64,000 nt of DNA from Polyangia bacterium (GTDB lineage Bacteria; Myxococcota_A; Polyangia; Nannocystales; Nannocystaceae): positions 62,001 to 126,000 of the forward strand of contig JAUIKS010000020.1 of assembly GCA_030430565.1 (NCBI GenBank), in the 5' to 3' direction. The first letter of the stretch is position 1; each line of letters opens with the position of its first letter. This document shows positions 35,750-43,931 of this stretch, in pieces. The notes beneath the pieces were generated by a model. It saw only the letters and a program-made list of their open reading frames with translations. It ran no database searches and had not been told where the DNA came from. The translations under genes and the position numbers were made by a program.

Positions 35750-37465
35750 GTGGCGCTGATCAAGAAACGCCCTGCCATCAAGCTGCTCGCGCCGCGGGTG
35801 ATCACGAGCGGCGCCCCGTTCCGCGTGCGCGTGGTCTTGGAGTGCCCCGAGAAGCTCGAGGTCAACAGCGTCTCGGTCGATCTCGAGGGCTCGGAGGTGT
35901 GGTTCACCTCGAGTCAGTACGGACGGCACCGCAACGAGTCGCGCCTGTGTCGCGCGTCGATCGGCGTCGTCGGCAAGACCCAGCTCAACCCCGGGCTGCA
36001 CCAGTACGACGTGAACCTCGAGATCCCCTCGGAGTTCCCGGGTAGCTACGCCGGCGGCGCGCTGCGGATCGAGTGGTCGGTGCGGATCCACGTCGACATC
36101 CCGTGGTGGCCCGACGCGCGCCGGACCTTCCTCGTCAACGTCGTCCACCCGGGGCACGAGGACCAGCGCGCGACCCACAAGCTGGTGCACGTCTCGGCGA
36201 AGGGCGGCCCGGCCGGTGACGCGCCGTACTTCGAGGTCATGCTGCGCTCGCGAGAGATCGCGCCCGAGGGGGTGCTCGAGGGCGCGATCGCGCTGTCGAA
36301 CGTGGCGAGCAACGGCTACCGGGCGGTCGAGTTTCGGCTGGTCGCGGCCGAGCGCCTGCCGTCGCTCATGATCGAGAACGTGCACCACAACGAGGTCGGT
36401 CGCTGGCGCGTCCCGGCGGAGCGCGCGGGGGAGGGCGAGCCGCTGCGCTTCAAGCTCAACCTGCCGGGCAACATCGTGCCGGGCTTTCGCACGCAGTCCT
36501 CCGGCGTCCGCTGGTTCCTCTCGGTCGAGGCCGACGTGCCGTGGAAGCTGGACCCGAAGATCTGGATCCCGCTCAACGTGCGCTCGCGCGGGCTCGCCAG
36601 CGAGGGCATCGAGCCCGCGGCGCTCGCGGTCGGCTCCGAGCGCGTCGAGCTGGTCTGGCGCGAGGTGGCTCGAAGGACACACTACAACCACGTCGACGGC
36701 GTGCTGCGGCGCGAGTTCGGGCACGTGCACGTCGAGCTGCGGCGCGAGCATCAGGGGCGGCGCGGCGCGATCGTGGTGGGGGAGCTGACCTATCCAGAGC
36801 TCGGGATCGGCCTGGTCCGACAGGGCAAGGAGCGCCTGCGCGCCCGCGACCGCGGGCAGACCGAGCACCTGATGTCGGAGCTCGAGGACGCGCTGGCCGC
36901 CGCGGGGTGGCCGAGCACCGCGGACGACCGGCGTATGCGCTTTGAGCTCGAGGACCCCGGGCATCGCGTCGAGCCGCTCGAGCGCTTCGCGGTGCGCGTC
37001 TACGCGGTCGCCGAGGCCTTCGAATCGGCCCGCGCCGAGCTGCCCGCGCCGGCCGCGATCGCGGAGCACCTGGCGGAGTGGTCCCGGGCCGCGCGCGCGC
37101 TCGGCGGGCATCTCGATCGCGCGGCGGTCCGCGTCACCGCGCGTCGAGCCGAGGTCGCGCTCGCGCTGCGCGCTGGCTTTAAACCGGGCGGCGAGCTCGA
37201 GCGCTATGTCCTCGAGGTCAGACCAAAAGTCCCGATCTCCGAGCGTCACCACGTCAGCGGTCCAGGGCTCTCGCTGCCGGAGTCCGAGCTGTCCGAGACG
37301 CTCACCGAGCTGACCGTGGGCGCTGAGAAGCTGCGGATCGACTGGCACCGCATCGCGCTCGAGCTGCCGACGAGCGAGGTGACCCTGGAGCAGGCGAGCG
37401 CGCGGATCGAGCAGCTCGCGGCGCTGGCGGTGAAGCTCTCGGGCCGCGTCGGCCCGTATCGCTAG
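35750..37465 (+). CDS. Arrestin-fold (Spo0M-like) protein of unknown function
   Basis: This protein of about 571 residues begins VALIKKRPAIKLLAPRVI and shows two beta-sandwich blocks with arrestin-type strands: GAPFRVRVVLECPEKLEV with SVDLEGSEVWFT, and a second domain starting near HKLVHVSAKGG with EVMLRSREIAPEGVLEG. Bacterial arrestin-fold proteins include sporulation protein Spo0M. The C-terminal 270 residues (from REFGHVHVELRREHQGR) repeat long alpha/beta units of unknown type. There is no signal peptide, so it is probably cytoplasmic. The fold call is from pattern only. Confidence 0.6.
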   Translation: MALIKKRPAIKLLAPRVITSGAPFRVRVVLECPEKLEVNSVSVDLEGSEVWFTSSQYGRHRNESRLCRASIGVVGKTQLNPGLHQYDVNLEIPSEFPGSYAGGALRIEWSVRIHVDIPWWPDARRTFLVNVVHPGHEDQRATHKLVHVSAKGGPAGDAPYFEVMLRSREIAPEGVLEGAIALSNVASNGYRAVEFRLVAAERLPSLMIENVHHNEVGRWRVPAERAGEGEPLRFKLNLPGNIVPGFRTQSSGVRWFLSVEADVPWKLDPKIWIPLNVRSRGLASEGIEPAALAVGSERVELVWREVARRTHYNHVDGVLRREFGHVHVELRREHQGRRGAIVVGELTYPELGIGLVRQGKERLRARDRGQTEHLMSELEDALAAAGWPSTADDRRMRFELEDPGHRVEPLERFAVRVYAVAEAFESARAELPAPAAIAEHLAEWSRAARALGGHLDRAAVRVTARRAEVALALRAGFKPGGELERYVLEVRPKVPISERHHVSGPGLSLPESELSETLTELTVGAEKLRIDWHRIALELPTSEVTLEQASARIEQLAALAVKLSGRVGPYR

Positions 37466-37540
37466 CGCGCGCTACCCACCAGGGGTCGCCGCGAACGACG
37501 AGCGGACGAAACTGCGGCGGGCGCCCTCATCGCTCCTCGC

Positions 37541-37554
37541 CGTACGTTCGTACG
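37541..37554. other. Palindrome CGTACG-TT-CGTACG
   Basis: A perfect 6-bp inverted repeat with a 2-bp centre lies between the arrestin-fold gene and the remnant frame at 37556. It could be an operator or a short intergenic repeat; there is no U-tract. Confidence 0.4.
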
Positions 37555-37555
37555 C

Positions 37556-37780
37556 TTATGTAGCCACCACCGCGAGCGGCTCCACATACTTGGCGCCGCT
37601 ATCTTTATCACCGTTCGTGGCGCGCACGAGATCGGGGCCTACGGACCAGAACATTGAGCCGCCGTAGCCATTGGAAGCGGCCCAGCGCTGTTTCGAGGAA
37701 TTGCTTGCACCGAGAGCGAGGAAGACCAGGCCCCCGCGGATGACCCAGACCCGCTCCTGATGCGCGATCGCGCGCGGCTT
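37556..37780 (-). pseudogene. Possible C-terminal coding remnant
   Basis: A 74-codon minus-strand frame without a plausible start reads RVWVIRGGLVFLALGASNSS and onward through QRWAASNGYGGSMFWSVGPD to a natural stop. Residue use is protein-like (Gly, Ser, Asn, Trp spread evenly) and unlike the Arg-rich shadow frames nearby. A stop precedes it at 37781. It may be the 3' end of a lost gene, perhaps for an extracellular enzyme. The family is not recognised. It accounts for most of the 370-bp gap between its neighbours. Confidence 0.35.
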
Positions 37781-37835
37781 CTACGCGGCGGTCGATTGCG
37801 GCACAATTTTCTCCGGCGCCCGCAAGAGCAGAGGC

Positions 37836-39326
37836 GTGGACAGCTTGACGACTTCGACTCAGACGCGGCGAAGCGCGCTCGACCGCGCGGCCCGGGAACA
37901 CGACGCCTATCTCCGGCGACGACTGCTCGCGCTCGGCGTGCCGCCCCGGCGGATCGACGACGCGACCCAGGACGTGCTCGAGGTGCTCGCGCGCCGGATC
38001 GACGACTACGACGAGCGCTACAGCTTTCGCCAGTGGATGACCGGCGTGGCGCGGCGCGTGGCCCGGCGGCACCGCGAGCGAGCGGGGCGCGAGCCGGTCT
38101 CGCTCGGCGCGCGCGAGCCTCGGGCGGTCGCGGAGGGGAGCGCCGAGGGGGATCCCGAGGAGGTCGCCCGCCTCCGCGAGGCGCGGGCGGTGCTCGACGC
38201 GTTCCTCGACAGCCTCGACCGCGAGCGCTGGGCCGTGTTCGTGCGCGCGGAGATCGACGGGCTGCGCGGGACGGAGATCGCCGCTGAGCTCGGGCTCAAC
38301 CTCAACACCGTCTACGCCCGGCTGCGCTCGGCCCGGCGCGCGTTCGATCGCGCGCTTCGGCGGCACCGCGCGCGCGCCCAACGGCCGGGGCTGCTCGGCG
38401 TGCTCGCGCTGCCGCGGGCGCCGGCGCGCGGCGGCGCCGTCGCGCTCGTGGTGGTGATGATCGCGCTCGTGGCGCTCGCGGCCGCGCTGGCCGTCGGCGG
38501 CGTTGGTAATATGTTCTTTCAAGCAGGTAATACACGCGCCGACGAGCGCTCGGCCGCGCCGCCGGAGCGCGTCCGGCGGGCGCGCGGGGAGGCGACCCAG
38601 GCCCTGCGGGCGGCGGCGGACCTGGCCCTCTCTGGACCGGCGCCCGCGGCGGAGCCAGAGACGTCCGCCCCTGCAGTCGCGTCCGGGGCGCCCTCCGTGC
38701 TCGAGCGCCCGGCCAACGCGCAGCAGCTCGCGGCGATCGAGCGCGTCGCGGCGCTCTACGATCGCTGGGACGACGAGAGCTTCTCCGCGCTGTTCGAGAC
38801 CGAGGGTCCGCCGTGGGTCTTGCAGGAGAAGCTCGAGTGGTTCCGCGCGCAGGTCGGCGAGTGCGGGACGCCGCGGACGCTCGTGGTCCCGACGCCGACG
38901 CGCGCGCGCTTCGTATTCCCCTGCGAGCGCGGCGAGTTCGAGGCCGCGATCACGCTCGTCGACGAGCAGACGCCCCGCATCACGCGGATGCTCAGCGGCG
39001 TCCGCGGCGTCGACCCGCCCGCGGACGTGCTGCAGGCGGCCGAGGCCGCGCTCGCGCTGTACGAGCGCTTTGATGAGGCCCGCTTCCGTCAGCTCTTCGC
39101 CGACCGCTTCGAGCTCGAGGATATGCGCGAGTTCTTCACGGCGACGCGCGCGGGCTGGGGGCCGTGCGAGCTCGAGGACCTCGACCTCGCCAGTCACCGC
39201 GGCGCGCTCTTCGACCTGTCCTGCGAGATCGGCCCGCGCTTGATGAAGGTCGAGCTCGACGACGACGATCGCATCCGCGGGTTCTTGCTGAAGGGGCGGC
39301 GGCGCGGCGAGGTCCGCGAGGGCTGA
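37836..39326 (+). CDS. ECF sigma factor fused to a membrane helix and duplicated extracytoplasmic domain
   Basis: This 496-residue protein starts at a GTG. Sigma region 2 spans about 20-85 (IDDATQDVLEVLARR, SFRQWMTGVARRVARR) and region 4 about 113-170 (LDSLDRERWAVFVRAEIDGLRGTEIAAELGLN with a helix-turn-helix). A single strong membrane helix follows (about 200-222, ALVVVMIALVALAAALAV), then a Pro/Ala linker and two related domains of about 95 residues (295-392 and 400-486). Each has an ALYxRxD start, an LF core and paired Cys, resembling DUF3887/NTF2-like modules. The sigma part would be held at the membrane. No anti-sigma gene is adjacent. Confidence 0.85.
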   Translation: MDSLTTSTQTRRSALDRAAREHDAYLRRRLLALGVPPRRIDDATQDVLEVLARRIDDYDERYSFRQWMTGVARRVARRHRERAGREPVSLGAREPRAVAEGSAEGDPEEVARLREARAVLDAFLDSLDRERWAVFVRAEIDGLRGTEIAAELGLNLNTVYARLRSARRAFDRALRRHRARAQRPGLLGVLALPRAPARGGAVALVVVMIALVALAAALAVGGVGNMFFQAGNTRADERSAAPPERVRRARGEATQALRAAADLALSGPAPAAEPETSAPAVASGAPSVLERPANAQQLAAIERVAALYDRWDDESFSALFETEGPPWVLQEKLEWFRAQVGECGTPRTLVVPTPTRARFVFPCERGEFEAAITLVDEQTPRITRMLSGVRGVDPPADVLQAAEAALALYERFDEARFRQLFADRFELEDMREFFTATRAGWGPCELEDLDLASHRGALFDLSCEIGPRLMKVELDDDDRIRGFLLKGRRRGEVREG

Positions 39327-39330
39327 GGGC

Positions 39331-40140
39331 TCAGCCGCGGAGGTAGGCCCCCGGCGTCACGCCCGTCATCGCCTTGAAGTCGCGGGACAGGTGGGCTTGA
39401 TCGCAGTAGCCGAGGCGCGCGGCCAGGCTCGCCAGGTCCGGGGGCCGCGCGCCGTCGAGCTGGGCCAGCGCCTCGTGGATCCGGCGGCGTCGAATTACCT
39501 GTCTGGGCGACCACCCGATCGCATCGTCGAAGCGCCGCTGCAGCGTCCGCACGGAGCAGCCGGCGAGGCGCGCGGCCGCCTCCACCGAGGTGATCGCGTC
39601 GTCCCGCGCGAGGCGCTCGACGAGCTCGCGGAGCTCGCGGAGCGGCTCGGAGAGCGTCTCGGGAACATGCTCGGAGAGCCAGCTACATACGAACTCGACG
39701 CGCGCCTCCTCGTCCGCGATCGCGCCCAGCTCGCGCGCGACGAGCGTCGGCGGGCGTGAAGCGCGTGAGAAGAACCGCTCGAGCGGCGCGCGTCGATCTC
39801 GGAGCGCGAGCAGCGGCGCGTCGCTCAGCGCGCGAAAGGTCGCGGGGCGGAACGCGAGCCCGAGGACCTGACCGCGGCCGACCAGGCGTCGCTCGAAGCG
39901 TCGCGGGATGGGGCCGACGACCTCGCCAGCGCGCCCCTCGAAGACGACGTGGACCATCGGGTGCGGCAGCGTGTGCTGGACGAACTCCGCGCCCTCCTCG
40001 AGCGACCAGCGCACTCTCCAAACGTGGGCGAGGGCGTGGGCGAGGCGGGGCGGCGCGAGCCAGCGCGCGACCGAGAACGGGCGCGGGACGGCGCGGGGCT
40101 GGATGATCCCGCGGGGGGTCTCGGGCTTCGGCTCGAGCAT
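39331..40140 (-). CDS. AraC family transcriptional regulator
   Basis: This 269-residue protein has a C-terminal double helix-turn-helix of AraC type: TSVEAAARLAGCSVRTLQRRF and LASLAARLGYCDQAHLSRDF with the conserved FKAMTGVTPGAYL ending. The N-terminal 150 residues look like the small beta-rich sensor of the DUF6597-type AraC regulators. It is convergent with the sigma fusion gene (4 bp apart) and divergent from the GFA gene, which it may control. Confidence 0.92.
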   Translation of the reverse strand: MLEPKPETPRGIIQPRAVPRPFSVARWLAPPRLAHALAHVWRVRWSLEEGAEFVQHTLPHPMVHVVFEGRAGEVVGPIPRRFERRLVGRGQVLGLAFRPATFRALSDAPLLALRDRRAPLERFFSRASRPPTLVARELGAIADEEARVEFVCSWLSEHVPETLSEPLRELRELVERLARDDAITSVEAAARLAGCSVRTLQRRFDDAIGWSPRQVIRRRRIHEALAQLDGARPPDLASLAARLGYCDQAHLSRDFKAMTGVTPGAYLRG

Positions 40141-40220
40141 GTCGTGTTAATCCAAGACGCGTCGCGCGCGTTCGTGCACGGTACCACGGAGGAGCCCGCC
40201 AGAGCCGGCGGGAGCGCGAT

Positions 40221-40661
40221 ATGTCCGAATCATCGACCCACTCATCCACGGGAGACGCCCCGGAAAACGCCCCGGAAAACGCCCCGGAAAACGCCCCGGA
40301 AAACGCCCCGGAGCGCTTTCAGGGCGGCTGTCACTGCGGCGCCGTCCGCTACGAGATCACGATGCCGCGGCCCGCGAAGGCCTTTGACTGCAATTGCTCG
40401 ATCTGCGCCAGCACCGGCTGGCTGCTGGGCTTCGCGCCCGCGACCCAGTTTCGCCTGCTGCAGGGCGAGGAGCAGCTGCGCGACTACCAGTTCAACAAGC
40501 GCGTGATCCATCACCTTTTCTGCGGCACGTGCGGGATTCGGTCCTTCGCCCGCGGCCTCGGTCACGACGGCTCGCCCTGGGTCTCGATCAACCTGCGCTG
40601 CCTCGACGACTTCGATGTCTCCGGCCTCGAGATCCAGCGCTACGACGGCGCCTCGGCGTGA
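40221..40661 (+). CDS. GFA family (CENP-V/GFA-type zinc) protein
   Basis: This 146-residue protein has the zinc-binding pattern of glutathione-dependent formaldehyde-activating-like proteins: GGCHCGAVRYE, then CNCSICAS and FCGTCGIRSF. An N-terminal NAPE tetrapeptide run, from a 12-bp tandem repeat, precedes the domain and is not part of the fold. Actual formaldehyde activation is unproven for most of the family. The neighbour is a divergent AraC regulator. Confidence 0.9.
   Translation: MSESSTHSSTGDAPENAPENAPENAPENAPERFQGGCHCGAVRYEITMPRPAKAFDCNCSICASTGWLLGFAPATQFRLLQGEEQLRDYQFNKRVIHHLFCGTCGIRSFARGLGHDGSPWVSINLRCLDDFDVSGLEIQRYDGASA
40257..40304. repeat. 12-bp tandem repeat (four units) in the GFA gene
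   Basis: Four exact copies of GCCCCGGAAAAC plus a partial fifth (through 40312) encode APEN repeats. They are A-rich for this genome and keep the reading frame when copy number changes. Confidence 0.9.
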
Positions 40662-40993
40662 CGCGCTCGGTACGGCGCGACGGCGCTCTGCCGCGCTCGC
40701 GTAGAAGTTTCGCGTCGCGGCTGTGAGCGCGCCGTGGTGCGCTCGCGCGCGCTCTGTCCGCGCTCGCCGTCGCGCCGCGGCGCGGCTGCACGCCGTGGCC
40801 GAGCGGCCATGTCTGTATATGCATCTTGACAACGTCGCCGCTCACCGGTGCCGGTACACATCTGCGGGCCAGACGAGCGAAAACACGCGCGCTCGCGTGA
40901 GCGATCATCGCTTGACGGAGCGCGCGGTAGCGTCGACCCTCGAGCGCGCGGAGAGACCGCGAGCCGTCGCTCGTGGATCCGCGAGTGCTCGTC
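40662..40993. promoter_or_regulatory. Leader/promoter region of the ligase cassette
   Basis: This 332-bp stretch holds no gene. It has GTCTGTATATGCATC at 40811-40825, a word that recurs upstream of other genes in the window, directly followed by TTGACA (40826-40831). No good -10 box lies at standard spacing after the TTGACA, so the promoter class is uncertain. The first ATG of the cassette is at 40994. Confidence 0.4.
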
Positions 40994-41596
40994 ATGGCCA
41001 AACCGATTATCGTAAAGACCGGCGGCGCTACCAGCAGCTTCAAGATCCGCAAGCTCGATCGTTCGAAGCTGTACGGCAAGCGCCAGAGACAGACCCTAGA
41101 CCCCGACGGACGTCGCTGTGAGCGCGCCGAGCTGACCCGCGACGGGTCGATGCTCGTGCGCTCGGGGATGACCGCCCAGGGCTACTTCGACGACGAAAAC
41201 TTCTGGGTGCCCAACAAGCAGCTCGTCGGCATCAAGGACGGCAAGCCCGTCAAGGTCAGCCCCTCGACGCTCGGCGTCGCGCAGGCGCTGGTGGGCCCGG
41301 TCGACCCGACCGAGGTCTTCGACCTCAACCTGCGCTCGGTCTACGTGCTCGACCCTGAGTCCCTCGACAAGGGCCTCGAGAAGCAGCTGAAGCAGGGCAA
41401 GGTGTTCAAGTTCCCGTTCAACTACCGGTCCGACTACAACGCCGAGACCGCGTTCTTGGTCGGGAACAAAGAGGGCTACTTCGCGCTCATCGGCAACCCG
41501 GGCCTCAGCGACTGGTGCGAGCTCGAGACGGTCGCGGTCGACACCTTCGACGCGGACGATGACGATGACGACGATCTCGACTTCGAGATGTTCTGA
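40994..41596 (+). CDS. Unknown protein with acidic Phe-ending tail, first gene of ligase cassette
   Basis: This 200-residue protein begins MAKPIIVKTGGATSSFKI and is rich in Lys, Asp and Gly, with no signal or membrane helix. Its most telling part is the C-terminus, residues 187-200: a seven-Asp run followed by LDFEMF. Acidic tails with a terminal Phe are known in SSB, T7 gp2.5 and T4 gp32, where they dock partner enzymes; here this is an analogy only. A gene with a Shine-Dalgarno GGGGAG follows after 16 bp and a ligase-like gene after that, so it probably acts with them on nucleic acid. The family is not recognised. Confidence 0.75.
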   Translation: MAKPIIVKTGGATSSFKIRKLDRSKLYGKRQRQTLDPDGRRCERAELTRDGSMLVRSGMTAQGYFDDENFWVPNKQLVGIKDGKPVKVSPSTLGVAQALVGPVDPTEVFDLNLRSVYVLDPESLDKGLEKQLKQGKVFKFPFNYRSDYNAETAFLVGNKEGYFALIGNPGLSDWCELETVAVDTFDADDDDDDDLDFEMF

Positions 41597-41612
41597 GGGG
41601 GAGTAAACAGCG

Positions 41613-42308
41613 ATGCGAAAAATTCACCTGATGAACGAGGCCCGGCGCGACGCCACCCTGGCGATGGAGTCCGTCAAAGAGGCGCCCACCGCGAAGCTCG
41701 GCCTGCCCGACAAGAAGCTGAAATTTCAGCGCTACCTCGCGGCCACCGAGGACGGGCTGCCCAAGCGCCTGATCAAGAAGTACGGCGACGAGCTGGCGCA
41801 GGCGCTGGTCGACGGCGACCCCGAGATCGACATCGAGAAGGTCGGGCAGGCGGTCGGCGACACGCACACCGTCTACCTCTCGAGCGCCGGCACCGTGCTG
41901 CACGCCTCGCCGCGGATCGTCGACGTGCTGTTCAACCCGGACGGCAGCGAGCGCGAGCGCGCGGATCCGAAGCTGATCCCGGCGAACACCAACGAGGAGG
42001 TCCCGGTCAAGTGGACGGGCCGCAAGCTCGCCAAGAAGGACGCGGTGACGCGCTTCGCGTTCCGCCGGACCGTGCAGATCAAGCACGTCGACGGCCTGAC
42101 CTACGACTTCCTGTTCGCGATGGCCAAGGAGCTCGCGGAGGAGGGCAAGGTCGCGATGCTGGGCGGCGGCAAGAAGGGTAAGGGTCCGCTGATCTTCCAG
42201 GACAACGGCAAGCCGTACCGCGGCTTCCTCGAGGGTCGCGTCGACGGGCAGAAGTACAAGCTGATGCTCCACCTCAGCGACATGGAGCTGAAGGTCCCGA
42301 GCGCCTGA
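41613..42308 (+). CDS. Unknown protein, second gene of ligase cassette
   Basis: This 231-residue cytoplasmic protein is Lys-rich (KLGLPDKKLKFQRYLAATED, GGGKKGKGPL) with mixed alpha/beta character and no recognised motif. It starts 16 bp after the first gene with GGGGGAG as ribosome site, and ends 44 bp before the ligase-like gene. Its basic surface and context suggest a nucleic-acid-associated role; this is inference. Confidence 0.75.
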   Translation: MRKIHLMNEARRDATLAMESVKEAPTAKLGLPDKKLKFQRYLAATEDGLPKRLIKKYGDELAQALVDGDPEIDIEKVGQAVGDTHTVYLSSAGTVLHASPRIVDVLFNPDGSERERADPKLIPANTNEEVPVKWTGRKLAKKDAVTRFAFRRTVQIKHVDGLTYDFLFAMAKELAEEGKVAMLGGGKKGKGPLIFQDNGKPYRGFLEGRVDGQKYKLMLHLSDMELKVPSA

Positions 42309-42352
42309 GCCAGGCGGCCGATTCACCGAGATATCGACGAGGAGATACGATT

Positions 42353-43813
42353 ATGAGTCTGTTTTCCAGTGACGGCGCGCGCCCGATGGGCAAGGGTCAG
42401 CAGCTCCCCGCGGGGAGCATCACCGACAGCGAGATCGCGGCGATGCTGCGCGGCTACAAGCGCTCGGTCGCGAGCCGCTACCGCTCGGTCGTGCAGGAGG
42501 AGCTGGCGACCCACCTTCCCCCCGGGAAGCTGCTGGTCTCGCCCAAGATCGACGGCGAGTTGTGGTTCCTCGTGCTCGACGAGGGCGAGGCCTTCTTCGC
42601 CTCGCCGAAGGGCCGCGTGATCGCGGGCGACGTGCCCGTGGTCAAGGAGGCCAAGAAGGCGCTCAAGCGCAGCCAGGGGCGCACGATCCTCGCCGGCGAG
42701 CTGTTCGCGATCAAGGGCAAGGGCAAGGGCCGGCCGCGCGTCGGTGACCTCGCCAGCGCGATGGGCGGGGGCGAGGACGCGAGCACCGAGCGCATCGCCT
42801 TCGCGGCCTTCGACTCGCTCATGGGCGGCGACGGCGAGGCCAACGGCAGCATCCCGATCTACAAAGATCGTCTCGAGATGCTCGAGCGGCTGCTCGACGG
42901 CGGCAAGCGGCTCAAGGCCGTCAAGACCGAGAACGTCGCCGGCGGCGCGGCGGTCGAGGGCCTGTTCGAGCAGTGGGTCGAGGGCGGCAAGGGCGAGGGC
43001 CTGGTGATCCGCTCGATGGACAACTTCGTCTACAAGGCGAAGCCGACCATCAACATCGACGCCGCGATCATCGGCTACACGCTCTCGAGCGAGGACCCGA
43101 ACAAGGTCGGCTCGCTGCTGCTGGGGATGATGCGCGAGGACGACAGCTTCCAGGTCATCGGCTCGTGCGGCAACATGCCCGACGAGCAGCGCTTCGCGTT
43201 CCTCAAGCAGCTGCAGAAGCAGGGGTGCGACTCCAACTACCGGCACGCCAACAGCAAGGGCGCGCTGTACCGCTTCGTCAAGCCGACCACGGTCATCGAG
43301 GTCAAGCTGACGGATATCCAGAGCGAGGACAGCAGCGGCGATCCGGTCATGCGGATGGTGCTCGAGCGCGACGAGGGCAACTGGCGCGCGATCCGGCAGT
43401 TCCCCGGCGCGAGCATCCTGCACCCGGTGTTCGTGCGGATCCGCGACGACAAGAGCGTGTCGCAGACCGACATCCGCGTCTCGCAGCTGCTCGAGCGCTG
43501 CCTCGTCGAGGACATCGATCGCAAGGTCGAGCGCCTCGTGCTCCCGGCCAGCGAGGTGCTGCGCCGCGAGGTCTACACCAAGTCGGTGAAGGGCAAGCTC
43601 GGCGTCCGCAAGCTCGTGGTCTGGAAGACCAACAAGCAGGATGTCGACCGCAACTACCCGGCCTACGTGATCCACTGGACCGACTACAGCGCCGGGCGCA
43701 AGGACCCGCTGAAGCGCGAGGTCCGGCTCGCGCCGGAGCAGGGCCGCGCGCTCGAGATCGCCGACGCCTTCATCGACAAGAACATCAAGAAGGGTTGGTC
43801 CTCGGCGGGCTAG
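42353..43813 (+). CDS. Covalent nucleotidyltransferase: nucleic-acid-ligase-like enzyme
   Basis: This 486-residue protein has the ordered motifs of ATP-dependent DNA/RNA ligases and capping enzymes: motif I KIDG with candidate nucleotidyl Lys 65, the GEL element at 115-117, motif III FAAFD at 150-154, motif IV EGLVI at 215-219 and motif V YKAKP at 227-231. The Arg usual in DNA ligases two residues after the motif I Gly (KxDGxR) is replaced by Leu (KIDGEL), closer to T4 Rnl1-type KEDGSL. The 250-residue C-terminal part could hold an OB fold plus an extra domain. Upstream GAGGAG is the ribosome site. DNA versus RNA preference is open. Confidence 0.78.
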   Translation: MSLFSSDGARPMGKGQQLPAGSITDSEIAAMLRGYKRSVASRYRSVVQEELATHLPPGKLLVSPKIDGELWFLVLDEGEAFFASPKGRVIAGDVPVVKEAKKALKRSQGRTILAGELFAIKGKGKGRPRVGDLASAMGGGEDASTERIAFAAFDSLMGGDGEANGSIPIYKDRLEMLERLLDGGKRLKAVKTENVAGGAAVEGLFEQWVEGGKGEGLVIRSMDNFVYKAKPTINIDAAIIGYTLSSEDPNKVGSLLLGMMREDDSFQVIGSCGNMPDEQRFAFLKQLQKQGCDSNYRHANSKGALYRFVKPTTVIEVKLTDIQSEDSSGDPVMRMVLERDEGNWRAIRQFPGASILHPVFVRIRDDKSVSQTDIRVSQLLERCLVEDIDRKVERLVLPASEVLRREVYTKSVKGKLGVRKLVVWKTNKQDVDRNYPAYVIHWTDYSAGRKDPLKREVRLAPEQGRALEIADAFIDKNIKKGWSSAG

Positions 43814-43850
43814 CGAGGTAGGCCTGGCCGTGAGGTCAGGTTCTTCGGGG

Positions 43851-43900
43851 AAAAATAAGCGCGCGGCCGTCCATCTTGGGCGACCGCGCGCGCCCTTTTT
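43851..43900. terminator. Bidirectional rho-independent terminator
   Basis: GCGCGCGGCCG (43859-43869) pairs with CGACCGCGCGC (43881-43891), with one mismatch. It is preceded by AAAAA (43851-43855) and followed by TTTTT (43896-43900), so it works on both strands. It sits between the convergent ligase cassette and the minus-strand lipoprotein gene. Confidence 0.85.
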
Positions 43901-43931
43901 GCGAAGGGCCGTCGCGTCTGTCTCGAACAAC

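Noticed and set aside
35533..36045. Plus-strand open frame overlapping the start of the arrestin-fold gene
   Set aside because: Arg-rich with no domain; the overlapping frame has the arrestin pattern and continues for 570 residues.
40257..40304. 12-bp repeat considered as a CRISPR-like array
   Set aside because: Units are head to tail without spacers and are inside a coding frame.
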